DNA of 64,000 nucleotides from Iris pallida. Taxonomy: Eukaryota; Streptophyta; Magnoliopsida; Asparagales; Iridaceae. The first letter of the stretch is position 1. Each line of letters starts with the position of its first letter. The translations under genes were made by a program, and so were the position numbers. This document shows, piece after piece, positions 13,126 to 23,704 of this stretch. The DNA is taken from contig JANAVB010031417.1 in NCBI GenBank assembly GCA_029216955.1, forward strand, positions 16,964,867 through 17,028,866, in the 5' to 3' direction. The notes under the pieces were generated by a model, which was not told the origin of the DNA, did no database searches, and saw only the letters and a list, made by a program, of their open reading frames with translations.

Positions 13126-15190
13126 GTGGAAGCAGGCCATTGTTTTTAGAGATTCAATAAACTCATGGTTTAAGTGAAGAGAGAAAGTAGCTTTAATAAA
13201 AAAATTCTTAAGAAAACACAATGTCTGGATGAAGAAATCTGGAATGTATAATACGATAGTTATACATAATGATTTGATTTTTTTTTCAGAGAGAATAATG
13301 ATGGGACTTTAATGAAATCCCCAACTAGGTAAACTAACCAATGAGGTTTAGACATCTGAGAATCTTGAAATATATAATAATAGAAAATATATACAAGGAA
13401 AACATAAACAACAAACCATGCCTCATCAATTTGGGGCTGGCCAAGGAATTTTAGAGTTATAATATGGACCCTAAATATCTCTATTACATGTTCACAAATG
13501 TACATGACAGAACAGCAATAAACTAACAAGAGTTAATACTTAAATTAAATACAAAAGCAAATATTCGGTAGCAAGATTTTAGTTATCCAGCTATTCTGTT
13601 CAGGCCACAAGTAATATCATAACCAAGGACATAAGATTGCCTGTTGGGGAGCTGGTTGATGTTGTAAGAGACAAAAGGGTATAAAATTGAAGGGAAATAT
13701 AGCAGAAGGAAGAACAACAAATCCTCGATTGATTGAACTTATGCTTGAATAAAATAGTGAATTCGAGGAAAGTAAAAGGAAAAAATCCATAAAATTTTCA
13801 AAATGAAGCTAACTAACTTGAAAGATATATATAACAGTAATGATTCTATCCAAAGCTTTAGAAAATTAAGGTAATAAAAGATTTGAAAATTAAGGTTATG
13901 AAAACAACTGAAAAAGAAATCAAGAACATCCTATACAATACAGTCATGGAAACCTTATGATGATTCTAAAGAAGGTGCAAAAAATAGCTTGTTTTAGAAG
14001 AACGTGATGAACAGCATGATAAAATACACAGTCAATTAATCATTATAGTCTTTCCAGACAAGAACTACTTGCACATATGGCAACAAAAGTAAACATCATA
14101 TACAAACTACTAATACTTGAGCTATTACTCTTATTAGCTGTTAAATGGAAGCCAATTGCAGATTAATGCGCATATAAAGAATCTTACTCTGCTCCAAAAT
14201 ATTCACCAATTTTCTTTCTATTCCATTCCACACAGAATAAACACAAAAGCGATAAATAATTCTACCATCTCTTCACTCTCAGTTCTCTTAATGAAAAAAA
14301 TAAACATTAATAACTTACCCCAGCTTCATTGAAGTTAGACTCATTCCTCAGCCCAACCATTTCTGCTATCTGATGTGAATAGTCTTCAACTCCATCGACC
14401 ATAAATGAATCCGATCGGAAGGAGATCTGTTCTTCCTCCACCATCATCCTACAAATAGCCAAAAAAAACATTTGAACATATACGCACCAAACTACAAACC
14501 TAAGCTAATCAAATTGAGAAAAAGATGCATTCTAGTACACCTCTTGGTTAAACTCCCAGATGAGAACTCTTGCCCGGTGATCTTCACATTATCCTTCCAA
14601 ATAAAGTCCCTCCCCGTCGGCCATCTCAGAGGAATCCTATAATTCCTCGTCGGCAGGACCAAACAAGGCTGTTCCTTTTCGGTGCCCTGGGCACACCGGC
14701 GTTCGTAATTGACGACCCCACCATCCGCCAGCTCCAGTGTACCGATATTCTCGGACACATTGTAGTAGCACGGAACGTAATTCTCGTACTCCGGCGGGCA
14801 AAAGTCCAAGTCTTTCGACTTGGAAGCGCCGAGGGAGAGCTCCCCTATCGCCGACAGGTCCGCGATGAGCTGTTCTTGGAGCCTCCGGTACCCCCGGTGG
14901 ACGCTGTGCGGGGGCTTGCTAGAGATGGAGATCGACCAATAGAACGAGCCGGAGAGAGCGGTAAGAATAATTACGGCTAGGACGAGCTTGAGGAGGGCTA
15001 GAGTGAGGCTCTGCCGGGTCCGGCAGGGCCCCATTGGGCTCGCCGTGTCGTTTCTGAACCCTTTCCCGTTCTCGGAGAAGGAGGAGTCTTTCGGGCTGTA
15101 GCTCTGATCCGGTTTGTAGCTCTGATCAAACGCATCGCGGGCGGTGAAATGGCTGCCGACGGAGAGCCCGCGGTGGAGGGGTCTCGACAT
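2299..15190 (-). CDS. QUA2: QUASIMODO2/TSD2-type probable methyltransferase, 8 exons
   Basis: A spliced gene for a 670-residue Golgi type II membrane protein of the plant DUF248/Methyltransf_29 family. Family members of this clade are needed for homogalacturonan (pectin) synthesis and cell adhesion. Exons on the minus strand: 15190-14541, 14448-14319, 12941-12701, 8422-8200, 8116-7947, 7827-7524, 6186-6048 and 2454-2299. All seven introns are GT-AG and all phases join, giving 2013 nt. The start is the ATG at 15190, whose first residues MSRPLHRG match the family. A TTG two codons upstream is not used. One membrane helix lies at residues 62-85. The SAM-binding motif [11 protein letters not shown] follows residue 264. 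The conserved blocks [18 protein letters not shown] and [13 protein letters not shown] are intact, and the end is QKPFFRKQL. The length is close to Arabidopsis QUA2. Introns 3 (4.3 kb) and 7 (3.6 kb) are swollen by repeats. Confidence 0.93.
3529..3560. repeat. (TTA)n microsatellite in intron 7
   Basis: A simple TTA run. A GAA-rich tract (about 3640-3702) follows, with a sense-strand TATAAATAGGG at 3611-3621 between them. No coding sense was found. Confidence 0.85.
3826..4250. repeat. Degenerate telomere-like repeat block inside intron 7
   Basis: About 425 bp built from variants of CCCTAA and CCCTAAA, with perfect short runs such as CCTAACCCTAACCC. Many units are diverged to forms like AACCATAACCC, AATCCTAA and AATTCTTAAACCC. 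It reads as C-strand telomeric DNA on the plus strand and lies between exons 7 and 8 of the methyltransferase gene. Confidence 0.85.
4251..6047. other. Remainder of intron 7
   Basis: No exon, RNA or classifiable element seen. Near 4730-4870 a GAG-rich stretch (repeated GAGCTACTGGAGA-like words) followed by TTCAATTTATAGGATG may be a decayed LTR promoter region. This is weak. Confidence 0.4.
6048..6186 (-). CDS. QUA2: QUA2-like exon 7
   Basis: 139 nt, residues 573-619. It encodes [19 protein letters not shown] and DVDRILRPE. The acceptor is TTGATCAG and the donor GTACGC. It was recognised from the conserved family blocks. Confidence 0.9.
6187..7523. other. Intron 6 of the QUA2-like gene
   Basis: 1337 bp between well-supported exons. 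It contains an open frame on the plus strand (7027-7227) with no recognisable product. Nothing else was identified. Confidence 0.6.
7524..7827 (-). CDS. QUA2: QUA2-like exon 6
   Basis: 304 nt, residues 472-572. It encodes [39 protein letters not shown] and VWVMNVVP, the most strongly conserved part of the clade. The donor is GTGAGT. Confidence 0.93.
7947..8116 (-). CDS. QUA2: QUA2-like exon 5
   Basis: 170 nt, residues 415-471. It encodes [14 protein letters not shown] and [19 protein letters not shown]. The acceptor is TTCTACAG and the donor GTAACT. The flanking introns are only 83 and 119 bp. Confidence 0.92.
8200..8422 (-). CDS. QUA2: QUA2-like exon 4
   Basis: 223 nt, residues 341-414. 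It encodes [20 protein letters not shown], the end of the first methyltransferase core, and ETIVWKK. It follows a 4.3-kb intron. Confidence 0.92.
8676..8861 (-). other. Exon-like open frame in intron 3, unidentified
   Basis: A 61-codon frame on the same strand as the host gene. It is preceded by CGTGCAG and has protein-like composition ([20 protein letters not shown]). I do not recognise it. It is not needed for the family alignment, because exons 3 and 4 join directly. It may be a captured gene fragment or an unused exon. Confidence 0.35.
9610..9922. mobile_element. hAT-type MITE, 313 bp
   Basis: The terminal inverted repeat is 14 bp (left CAGGGCCGGCCCTG, right complement matching 13 of 14). 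The element is flanked by a perfect 8-bp target duplication TCTTTAAG at 9602-9609 and 9923-9930. These are hAT hallmarks. It is inserted in the copia remnant and carries a tRNA-like sequence. Confidence 0.85.
9753..9824 (+). pseudogene. tRNA-Val-like sequence inside the hAT MITE
   Basis: 72 nt with a 7-bp acceptor stem (GTTATTG with TAGTAAC, wobble pairs allowed), an A box TGGTGTAGTGG (9760-9770), a B box GGTTCAACTCT (9804-9814) and a T run directly after. The body resembles plant tRNA-Val, but the anticodon loop has CCTTTTT and lacks U33, so it is a pseudogene or a Pol III promoter relic. Confidence 0.6.
10346..11800. other. Part of intron 3
   Basis: No supported gene. A C-rich, coding-like stretch lies at about 10370-10710, but its frames are short and I do not recognise any product. 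Confidence 0.4.
11801..12072. mobile_element. GC-rich hAT-type MITE with T and G homopolymers
   Basis: The ends are CAAGGTTGTAAAAGG and, inverted, CACTGTTCTAAAAAT. A perfect 8-bp target duplication TCTATAGT lies at 11793-11800 and 12073-12080. The interior has palindromic GCGCCTAGGC-type words, common in a dispersed plant repeat family. In its centre are 33 T (11943-11975) followed by 29 G (11976-12004). Confidence 0.75.
12508..12657 (-). mobile_element. tRNA-derived SINE
   Basis: Minus strand: CCAAGGCTTGGTGTTGTGGTAA (A-box region), then GGGTTCGAATCCC (B box), a non-tRNA body and an A-tail of seven. It is flanked by an 8-bp direct repeat AAAAACCT at 12501-12508 and 12659-12666. It lies in intron 3, close to exon 3. 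Confidence 0.82.
12701..12941 (-). CDS. QUA2: QUA2-like exon 3 (SAM-binding motif)
   Basis: 241 nt, residues 261-340. It encodes [18 protein letters not shown], then [19 protein letters not shown] and the [13 protein letters not shown] block. The acceptor is AATGCAG and the donor GTGCGT. Confidence 0.93.
12942..14318. other. Intron 2 with a 40-base G homopolymer
   Basis: 1377 bp. Positions 13085-13124 are an unbroken G run. The rest is AT-rich, with no feature seen. Confidence 0.6.
14319..14448 (-). CDS. QUA2: QUA2-like exon 2
   Basis: 130 nt, residues 217-260. The acceptor is TTTGTAG and the donor GTAAGT. It encodes [14 protein letters not shown] and [12 protein letters not shown], both conserved in the QUA2 clade. 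It is too short to stand out as an open frame and was found by splicing. Confidence 0.9.
14541..15190 (-). CDS. QUA2: QUA2-like exon 1
   Basis: 650 nt, residues 1-217. It encodes the cytoplasmic tail, the membrane anchor (about residues 62-85), the lumenal stem and the first conserved block ([13 protein letters not shown], then [14 protein letters not shown]). It ends AG before a GTGTAC donor. It is GC-rich compared with the later exons. Confidence 0.93.
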
Positions 15191-15761
15191 TGGCAACGCC
15201 CAAACGAGGGATTCCTAGAGATTACTTCCGAAAGATCCCGGCTTTTTCCCACCAATGGGAAATTCAAGAGATGTCCAGATCAGGAATTGGTAAAGTGAAG
15301 CAATATAAATCTGGAAAAAGATCACTACTTTTCCCACCAATGGAGAGTTCAAGAGAGACCCAGATGCACAATTGCTACAAGAAGTCAAGTAGTGCTAAAT
15401 TTGAGCGAGAAGAATAAGAGGAGGAGGAAGAAGAAGAGTACATTTAAGAGAGATGGAGTGGTCCAATCAAATCATACATCAACCAAAAGGAAAAAGTAAA
15501 CACATTAGAACAGTAAAAGTACATAGTGAAAACTCCTGACTTCAACTTTGTCATCAACTAAGATAACAACAAAGTGAAGAAGAAGAAGAAGAGGAACAAA
15601 AATACAAGTGGGTTCTGCGTAAAATGCGAGAAAATACCATAAAAATCACAGCGAGAGGCTCACGAGCTCGACATTTGCCTCTGGAATGAGCAGAATGGCA
15701 GCAACAGAGCTGCAGAAGAGAACAAAAGCCCGAGTCTTTCACTCCTTCACGAGTCCCTCTT

Positions 15762-15769
15762 CTTATAAT
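15762..15769 (-). promoter_or_regulatory. Possible TATA box of the QUA2-like gene
   Basis: ATTATAAG on the minus strand, about 570 bp upstream of the start codon. The leader between them is purine-rich (GAA repeats at about 15420-15440 and 15575-15595) and could contain a 5' UTR intron. The start site is inferred only. Confidence 0.35.
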
Positions 15770-16540
15770 TAGATGTTAGCAATGGAATTAATTAAGTGGT
15801 AATTTAATGCTGAGATTGATCGGGAAATAATAATAATTTAAGGAGTATTTTTGGGGGAGAGAAAAACTTGGCAATGAGTTCTCATAATAAATTTTTGACG
15901 CGGTACATAACATTTTATCCACTTATCGAACTTATCTGGCTCTTGTGGTCAACGAGAAGAGGTATAATCTTTTTAGTTAGGCGGTTTCGAAATCGAATCG
16001 TGGAAAAGACGTGGACAGTTGGCCCAACTGATATGCAACACAGTATACACAGTTTCGTACGTTTCGTCGGATATCTAAAAAAAATTATTTTATCTACTTG
16101 TAGTAGAGATATGATCCGTTTATTTAGAGAATCTATAAGATTTTTACGTAAAATATATTTATTCTTCATATATCATTGTTAGTTGACTAAAGCACACAAG
16201 CTATTGTTTAGTGGGAAGATCTAATGAGTGGGGAAATCTAATGATGAAATGATAGCTAGTTTTAGGAGATCTAAACCTTTGGCTTTGGATTTGCCAATCA
16301 ATTTTGTGACAATAAGGAAGATATATTAATTTGATTTTGGAGGTAGTATTAAAGAGAAAAAAAGAATAAGGAAAGGCGAGAAGAAGGATGTGGTTAATAT
16401 TAGAAATTTTTCTATTGAGAAAGAATTTTAAACAATTAGTTGGAGTGAAATTTATTACAAAATTTTATACACAGGGACAATATGTCCGGTAAAAATGTTC
16501 TATTCGATTAACCTTTTAAGAAAAAATGTATAAAAATGTC
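15770..16540. other. Intergenic DNA
   Basis: AT-rich upstream region of the methyltransferase gene. No second gene seen. Confidence 0.5.
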
Positions 16541-16562
16541 GTACGATAATGCATTTTCTTAA

Positions 16563-17530
16563 GAGATATTTAGACTTTGGTTCACAAATAAGTTAGAATA
16601 TTTGTGTTTGGATCTCCACAATAGACATAATTAGGGTTTGAATCTCTAATATGTTAGAATATTTGTGTTTTTGTTTTCATAATAGACATAATTAGTGTTT
16701 ATGCCTCCTATAAGTTAGAATATTTACGTTTGGATCTTCATAATAGACATAATTCAAAACCCAACTAAAAAATAAAAATACAAAACAAAACAAGCGAGAA
16801 AAAAAAAAGGGGAAAAAAGTGAAAAAGAGAGAAGAAAAGAATACAAAGTCGAAAAAGCAGAAAAGGGAAAAAAAGGAATAAATTTATTATGGGAATAAAT
16901 TTTTTGGGTATTCCTAATTTTCAAAAAATATCGAGACCTAAAATATAAATATTTCGGACAAATTTATTATGGAAACCTATTTCCATGTTTGTTTTAGGCC
17001 AATAAAATATTTTAAAAAATTACTAATATTCTCATAAATAATTTACCTACAAAATACGGGAATGCTATCCCTAAGAATTGGTAGATTTATTTTTATATTT
17101 TTTGGCTAGTACAAAAATAAGTTTTTTATTTTTTTTAATCTTTTTTTATTTTATTTTTAAGATTTTTTCTTCTTCTTTTTTTTTTGTTTCTGAATTTTAT
17201 TTTTCTTTTAACGTTTTTTGGGTTTAATTTTGTCTTTTTTTTTTCTTGTTTTCCCCTTTTTTATTTTTTTCATTTTTTGCTTTTTCGTTTTCTTGTTTTT
17301 CCAGTTATTATTTATTCCTTTTTTTATTTTTATTTTCGTTTTTTCTTCATTGTTTTAGTTGTGTTTTAAGCGTCAACCGTTAGTCCAAAACCTAAAACAC
17401 TAAATATGTCTAGTATGGAAATCCAAACACAAATATCCTAACTTATTAAAAATTCAAACATTAATTATCTCTATTATTGAGACTTAAATACAAATATTCT
17501 AACTTATTTGAGGTCCAAAGTCTAAATATT
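16563..17530. mobile_element. Foldback element, about 1 kb
   Basis: Two long imperfect inverted arms (about 16563-16900 and 17130-17530) share ATATTTAGACTTTGG at the tips and repeated AAGTTAGAATATTTGTG words. A purine-rich tract in the left arm pairs with a pyrimidine-rich tract in the right arm. A 22-bp direct repeat (20 of 22 identical) flanks it at 16541-16562 and 17531-17552. There is no coding sequence. Confidence 0.65.
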
Positions 17531-17868
17531 GTATGATAATGCGTTTTCTTAATGAATATCAACATTGTAGAACATTTTATTAGATCTTCAACACATTCAT
17601 TAATTTGTTTACACTAAAAATGCAAGACGAATACATCTCTGCAACAAAAATGTTAGCTCGTCTGGCGTATTCGTTGTAGAAATATCAGACAATCTAGCAT
17701 TTTTTGTAAAAAAAAACTAAAATTTAATCGATAGAAACGTCAGTCTATCTTACTAATTGTTTCTATGTAGTCAATTTGTAAAAAAAATTCATCCTCCAAA
17801 TAATTTATTTAAAATTTGAGACTCCACATAAATTTTTCTGTTAATATTAACTCGGAGTTCGTGGTGGG

Positions 17869-19117
17869 TGTTAGTCCCGGGACTTGATCAAAGATGAAAA
17901 ATAAATGCAATCGAGATCTGAGATGTCACACAAAACTTTGCAGTGATCAAACTCAAGATCTACGATGGTACAATAAATCAAATAGCCAAATTACAATCTG
18001 AAGGAGGGAAAAAGAGAAGAGAAGATCTCTAGTTCTTCCTTGCAAACGTGTTGCAATTGGGACAGAACGAGTTACAATAAAACTAGAGAGAGATGAGAAG
18101 AAGAACAATGCTGGGGTGTCAAAACACCGTTGCTCAAAGCAAGATTCGCCCCACACGATCTGCTTCCAGGAACCAACAAGTTTGAAGAACTTGTGGAACG
18201 CTCGAAGTCACCTCTGTTCAGACTCCTCGGATGGACTTGCAATGGCGGCAGCAACTCTCTCTCTCTCTTTCTCCTTTTCTGACTTGTAATTTTCGTAGTA
18301 GTCACAAAGGAGGCCAGAAGAGAGTATTTATAGAGAGAGGGTGGAAACCCTAACCGCCTCTTCAGTTATGGAAAGATTGAATCAAATCCCAAAAGATAGC
18401 AACGAGATTTAATTCAAATCCCACGAAATTAATTCAAATCCCACAAAGATAGGATCTGAATTAATTCAAATCCCACAAAGATAGGATCTGATTTAATCGC
18501 ATTGATTCAGCCTTTCCATAACTGATTTGTAATCTGCACAGTCAGCAGATCCCTCCATGCGGCAGCAGCAGCAGCCTGGCCGCATGAGCCTACTGGCCGC
18601 ATGGACCGCATGAGCCGCATGGACCGCATGTACCGCATGAGCCGCATGGACCGCATATGCCGCATGAGCCGCATGAGGCCGCATATGAGCCGCATGCCGC
18701 ATAAGACCGCATGGCCGCATATGAGCCGCATAAAGATCGCATGACTGCTGACGTGCTAAGTGCAAAGTGCGCCAACAAAACGCCACATTACGCCTCATGA
18801 GCCCATGAGCCCATGAGCCCGAGTCTGAGTCTGAGTCCGAGTCCGAGTCGCTAAGCCCCGTTGGGGCTTAGCTCCAAGTGGAATTAATCCAAGAGAATGA
18901 CAAAAGCATTAATGCTTAATCCTTGGAGCCTTATTCTTACCTCCTAGTAAAATCACCCACATGGTTCCCTCCTTAGGGTCACCACCCCATGTGCATCTCT
19001 CAACAACACAACCAAGTATATATGTTGAGATAACTCATGGTGTATTTCCGATGTGGGACTATAATTTTAGAAGGCATGTTGAGAGCAAGCTCTCTCCATG
19101 TAAAGAAAGCACCAACA
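17869..19117 (-). repeat. Copia 3' LTR
   Basis: 1249 bp. It has a minus-strand TATA box TATAAATA at 18325-18332. It is about 160 bp longer than its partner, mainly because of a larger CCGCATG-type minisatellite (about 18570-18735) and extra GAGTCTGAGTC units near 18820. The polypurine tract ATGGGGGAT (minus strand, 19118-19127) abuts it. Confidence 0.93.
18570..18735. repeat. CCGCATGAG/CCGCATGGA minisatellite in the copia 3' LTR
   Basis: Tandem 9-12 bp units such as CCGCATGAG, CCGCATGGA and CCGCATATG. Its partner LTR has only about four units at the matching place (36389-36440), so the array expanded here or collapsed there after insertion. Confidence 0.85.
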
Positions 19118-19380
19118 ATCCCCCATATATCACAACATATATATGTGTCCAGGGTTGAGCGTTCCCCACAGTAACTGTCCATTTTGTATTAGGATAGATG
19201 TCGCTGACGACTTGAATCTTCCCGCATGGGTTAAATAACAATGTGATACAAGAATGGACTACGCCTTGAATTATGTACCACAATTATAATTCTTTCCACT
19301 CACAAAGTGTAGTTACGTGTGCTTCTGGCTGCACATTAAAGGCCATGTGCCAGCCTGGTTTCAGTGTATAATTTTGGGCG
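19118..19380 (-). other. Copia 3' internal segment left of the gypsy insertion
   Basis: Non-coding DNA between the copia polypurine tract and the gypsy target duplication GGGCG at 19376-19380. Confidence 0.8.
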
Positions 19381-20623
19381 TGTCAACCCCTGATTTTCAA
19401 AAATTTATTAAACTAGTGTTAATTAATTATTAAATATCATTACTGGTTTTAAAATAATTTAATATGATTTTAGGAATTTTCTAGAATTTTTAAATGAATT
19501 TTTAATGAGTTTTAAATACAAAAAAATATCATTTTGTTATTTATTTAAATGTTTTAATAGCATTTTGTAATTTTCTGAATTATTTTAATAGTGTTTTGCA
19601 ATTATTAGAATTGTTAGTATATTAGTTTGTAATTTATTAATTATTTTAGTGTGTGGAGTGCAAATTTTTATTTGCACTTAGACCCGATAGGACCTAAATG
19701 CAATTACCTAAAACCTAGGGACTCTAATGCAAAACCCTAACCTACCCCCGACGACTGCCCCGACCGACTCGCCGCCCTGCCCCCGCCTTTTCCGGCTGCC
19801 CGACCGCCTCGATTCCCCCCTATTTAAACCCCAGCAACCCCCCCGACCTAGCTACCACATCCCCGACCACCGACGACCGCCACAGCCCCCGTTCTTCCAC
19901 AAAACCCTAGACCTAACCCTAACTCCGGCGAGACCCCCAGCGCCGCCCCTACGCCGAGTGTCACAGCCCCCAACTACCGCCGACGAGCTCGCCACGCCGA
20001 GACGCGTCGATCGCCACCGCTCCGCCACCGTCCCAACGCCCTAGCCGCCGTCTTCGCCTTCGAAAACTTCCCCCGAAGTCGGACACGTGAGTAGCAGAGC
20101 CCATCTCGTGTCGTACGTGTCCCAAAGCCACGTGCGTGGTTCGCCAGGACACGGGGACACTAGTCCAGTGTCTCGACACGCGTTCTAGCCTTCGTGCGTG
20201 TCGTGCAAAGCACGGACACGAGAAATCCTGTGTCCTTAACTGTCAGGACACAGGACAGATGTTTATATTTTTTTTATATAAATGCTAACCTAAACTAAAT
20301 AAAAGAATCAAAACCCTAACCCTTAACACGAGCAGCGGGCTGACTCCCTGGCCAGCCCGACCTAGCCTAAACCCCCCCCCCCCCCCCCCGCTCTGTTGGC
20401 TCGGGTTCGAGCCCCTGCCACTGCTGTCTTTTCCTTTTCTTTTTCTTTTCCTTTTTCCTTTTTCTTTTTTCTGTTATATTTATGTATAAATTATATATAT
20501 ATGTATATACATATATTTGTATATATATATGTATTATTATATATACTATATTTATGTATATATACTTGCTGTTTTTATATATATATATATATATATATAT
20601 ACTTCATTTTTTTGTACTTTATT

Positions 20624-20714
<91 letters not shown>

Positions 20715-22662
20715 TATGTATACATATATATTTATGTATATATATATACTATTTTATATATGTATTTCACTTAGCTTAGTGTAAATTATTTATATAAATA
20801 ATGTTCATACTTTTATAGTTACTATGCATAACTTTACCATATTAAAATGATAATATTTATTTTGACTATTACCAAATTGTATTTTTATTGTGTTTAAATT
20901 ACTGCAACCATTTGGTGTCCAAGCCTGGCATGGGTATTTGGGCTCAAATGTGTTTTCACACATTCAAGACCTGTACAAGTCATATTGGACTTGATTCATG
21001 GCATTGGGTCCTGTATTTGAACTTTGGTTCAAATTATATACATGGACAAAATACGCAGATAATTAATTATTATGTGCAATGCTGTTTTTGATTTTCTAAA
21101 AATACTTAAAGTACTGCTAAAATTCTGGAAAAATAGTTTTTAGATACTATTTTAAGTTAGCTAATTTAGTATAATTTGTGTAGTATTTAATTTACTGTTT
21201 TGCCACTAGTTTGGCATATGAAACCAAAACTCATTTTCTGTATACTTAGGAAAAACTGATTTTTATAAAATACTTGTACTGGTTAATCAATTCCAGAAAA
21301 ATTATAATAAATTTCTATGATTAACAAGGATCACTTTGGTACTTTACTTTAAACAAAACTAGGCTTTTGTCTATCTCTAAAATTGTTAGGACACAATGAT
21401 CTTTTGATTTATTTATTGATTAATTACGACTTGTAGCTTTTTGTGTTATTTGGAGTTTTAGCCATGTTGAACCCCATCCCTCACTAGTGTAAAGACCCTA
21501 GAAAGTTAGTTAACATAGTGTGTCACCCCACATTGGTCTCCTATGCCAAAATCATCATTTTGGCTAGGTGTCCAATTACAAGTCGTGTTTCACCAATTAG
21601 TGTCCTAGTGTTTTAGCTTAGTGTAAAAACTAAGTTGTTGTATTTACTTCTACAGTGACGAGCTACCAGACATCCATAGCATTGTTATCGTAGCTTGTTT
21701 TGTTTTGCTTTGCTAGAGGCAAGTACTTTCTACGAACTTTACATATTGTCACATAAATGAACTGTAAACTCCACCATGTTAAATGCTGATCCTTGGGGTA
21801 GCAAGTTAGATCTCTACATGTTGTACTTTCAGTTACTACCATGCTTAGAACAGTCTTGATGTATCTCTCACATGATTAGAATATGGGTTATGGGAAAACT
21901 GTTAGTAGTGTACGTGATTATGCCCCCTTCTCCCGTACGTATGTACCGAGCAAGGTTGACATGCTATATGTATACCTTGTCGTAGGCCTTTATCTCAAAG
22001 CGAATTTGTACGTATGTACATCTGTCGTCGTTTCACTTGTACGAAAGTACATTTCATTATGTGCCACAGCACATTGTACATCTATTGACCGATCACGTAC
22101 CTGCTACAGTTTTAAACATTACATATACATCTGTCTCTATGACATATGTGTCCTTGCCATGATAGACTATGTGATGCCATGCTTTCCAGTTATTCCTCTT
22201 ATATTCATTTCCATGTTTCATATGCTAGTTTGCTAGATTTAGTACTTGCTCCCGTCCTGACAGGATAACGTTGTAGGTGTCCTTACTGAGGAGTTACTCT
22301 GCGACACATATTATGGGGTTACTGCCGAGGACCCAGCTCTGCTTTACGAGGATGTTCCTGCGGGGAACCTCGCCTAGTTGTCTTTTGTTTGCTTAGACTT
22401 TTGAGAGTAGACATGTATTAGACTATATCTTTTTGTAACTGGACATGTATCCAGTTTTACATTTCAGTTCACTTGTACTTGGACATTTTACTATATACGA
22501 CGACTTTTGTGTTTGGAGCATTTATGACTTTATTTCACTTATAGAACTGTTAGCACATTTAGTCTTATCCTGTTGTCTTTAGAACAGCTTACTACGTTTT
22601 ATCTCAACGTAGGCTGGGCATGACTCGGCCTGGCCCAACAATTTGGGTAGCGGGTCGTGACA
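19381..22662 (+). repeat. Tekay 5' LTR
   Basis: 3282 bp. A TATTTAAA box lies at 19821-19828, so U3 is short and R-U5 is nearly 2.8 kb. It contains C-rich coding-like sequence (19727-20044), a C run near 20370-20390 and a long TA microsatellite (about 20575-20710). The frames inside are not conserved gene products. Confidence 0.95.
20575..20710. repeat. (TA)n microsatellite in the Tekay 5' LTR
   Basis: Long AT dinucleotide runs interrupted by a short T-rich spacer. The matching run in the other LTR (about 28853-29001) has a different length and an added GTGTG interruption. Confidence 0.9.
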
Positions 22663-22669
22663 TGTTTTT

Positions 22670-22689
22670 AGTGGTGGCCCATGCAGGTC
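22670..22689 (+). promoter_or_regulatory. Putative primer-binding site region of Tekay
   Basis: AGTGGTGGCCCATGCAGGTC begins eight bases after the LTR end. It starts with a TGG as a primer-binding site should, but it is not the usual initiator-Met site TGGTATCAGAGC. The same 20 bases occur after LTRs B and C. Confidence 0.55.
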
Positions 22690-22909
22690 CTGACTAAACT
22701 GTTTGGTTACGTTATTGTACCAAGCATGCCTGCAATTAAGAACTTAAGGTAATTAGACAACATTAGGAAAGACGCTTAGAACACCTAGAGGAATGCTAGG
22801 ATTGCAACATAGGAAATACATCACATATTTGCTATTATAAATTAGATTTTCTTGCCTATGATTGCTTACTTTAAACAAACCCTTATAAGTCTTTTTTACT
22901 TTTATTTAG

Positions 22910-23704
22910 ATGGTGCTTACTCGTTCATCCCAGTATATTACCCCCGAGAATGGGGCCCTCCATATCCAGTCAGCTGACCAGTTGACTGATGCATCTCCAC
23001 CTACCACTTTCCCCCACTCCACAGATCCACAGACCCAGATACCACCTTCCACATCACAGGCCCGGCAGGACCCGATACTTCCACCACCCCCTATCACTAT
23101 ACCCACCCAGGCTTCCGTCACACTCGACGGGACCCAACTGCTCACACTGATCCAGGGGTTCCTAACAACCCATTAGGAGCAGACTACCCTACTCCGCCAG
23201 AGCATAGAGCGTTCTGAGGGACGTCCCGTGGTCCCACCACATGTAGAGCCACGACAGAGAGCGTGGACGATCAAGGACTTCATGGGTCTGCATCCCAAGG
23301 AGTTCTCAGGGACTGAGGGCATAGTAGTAGCTGATGACTGGCTAGATTCGGTAGAGAGGAAGCTCCTGGGAGTTAGGATGCCGGATGACCTCCAGGTCGA
23401 GGCAGCGGGATTTCTGCTGATAGAATTAGCAGGAGTCTGGTTCCGGAATGAGCCATTGTTTGCGAGAGGGAGAGCCACCTGGGACCAGTTCAAGACCCAG
23501 TTCAAGAAGAAGTTCTTCTCGACCACTGCTAGAGTAGCCATGGGGCTACGATTCCAGAATATCCAGCAGGGGAACCGTTCTGTTGACGAGTATGCGGCAG
23601 AGTTTAGTCGCCTGAGCCGTTTCGCTCCTAGTCTGGTTGCTGATCCAGAGGAGATGACCCGTAGGTTTTGCCATGGTCTAGTTCCAGACATTGGCATTCT
23701 TTAG
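22910..23704 (+). pseudogene. Tekay gag, broken
   Basis: Encodes the capsid-type region of a gypsy Gag (FMGLHPKEFSGTEG, WDQFKTQFKKKFF, DEYAAEFSRL). One in-frame TAG lies at 23174-23176 (a CAG to TAG type change). The frame ends at 23704, overlapping the pol frame by about 35 bp in a different phase, so a frameshift separates capsid from the zinc knuckles. Confidence 0.85.

Noticed and set aside
14570..14980. 136-codon plus-strand frame
   Set aside because: Shadow of exon 1 of the methyltransferase gene on the other strand.
18493..18798. Ala/His/Met-rich frames in three phases
   Set aside because: Products of the CCGCATG minisatellite in the copia LTR.
19727..20044. Proline-rich frame in the Tekay LTR, present also at 28009-28377
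   Set aside because: Its start lies upstream of the LTR TATA box, the two copies end differently and no domain is visible. It is a C-rich leader, not a protein gene.
20396..20784. Open frames of alternating Tyr and Ile (also at 28675-29039 and 42464-43300)
   Set aside because: Translations of (TA)n microsatellites. They have no gene content and change length between LTR copies.
22906..23697. Long minus-strand frames opposite Tekay gag
   Set aside because: Antisense shadows with no domain. The sense strand has clear Gag motifs.
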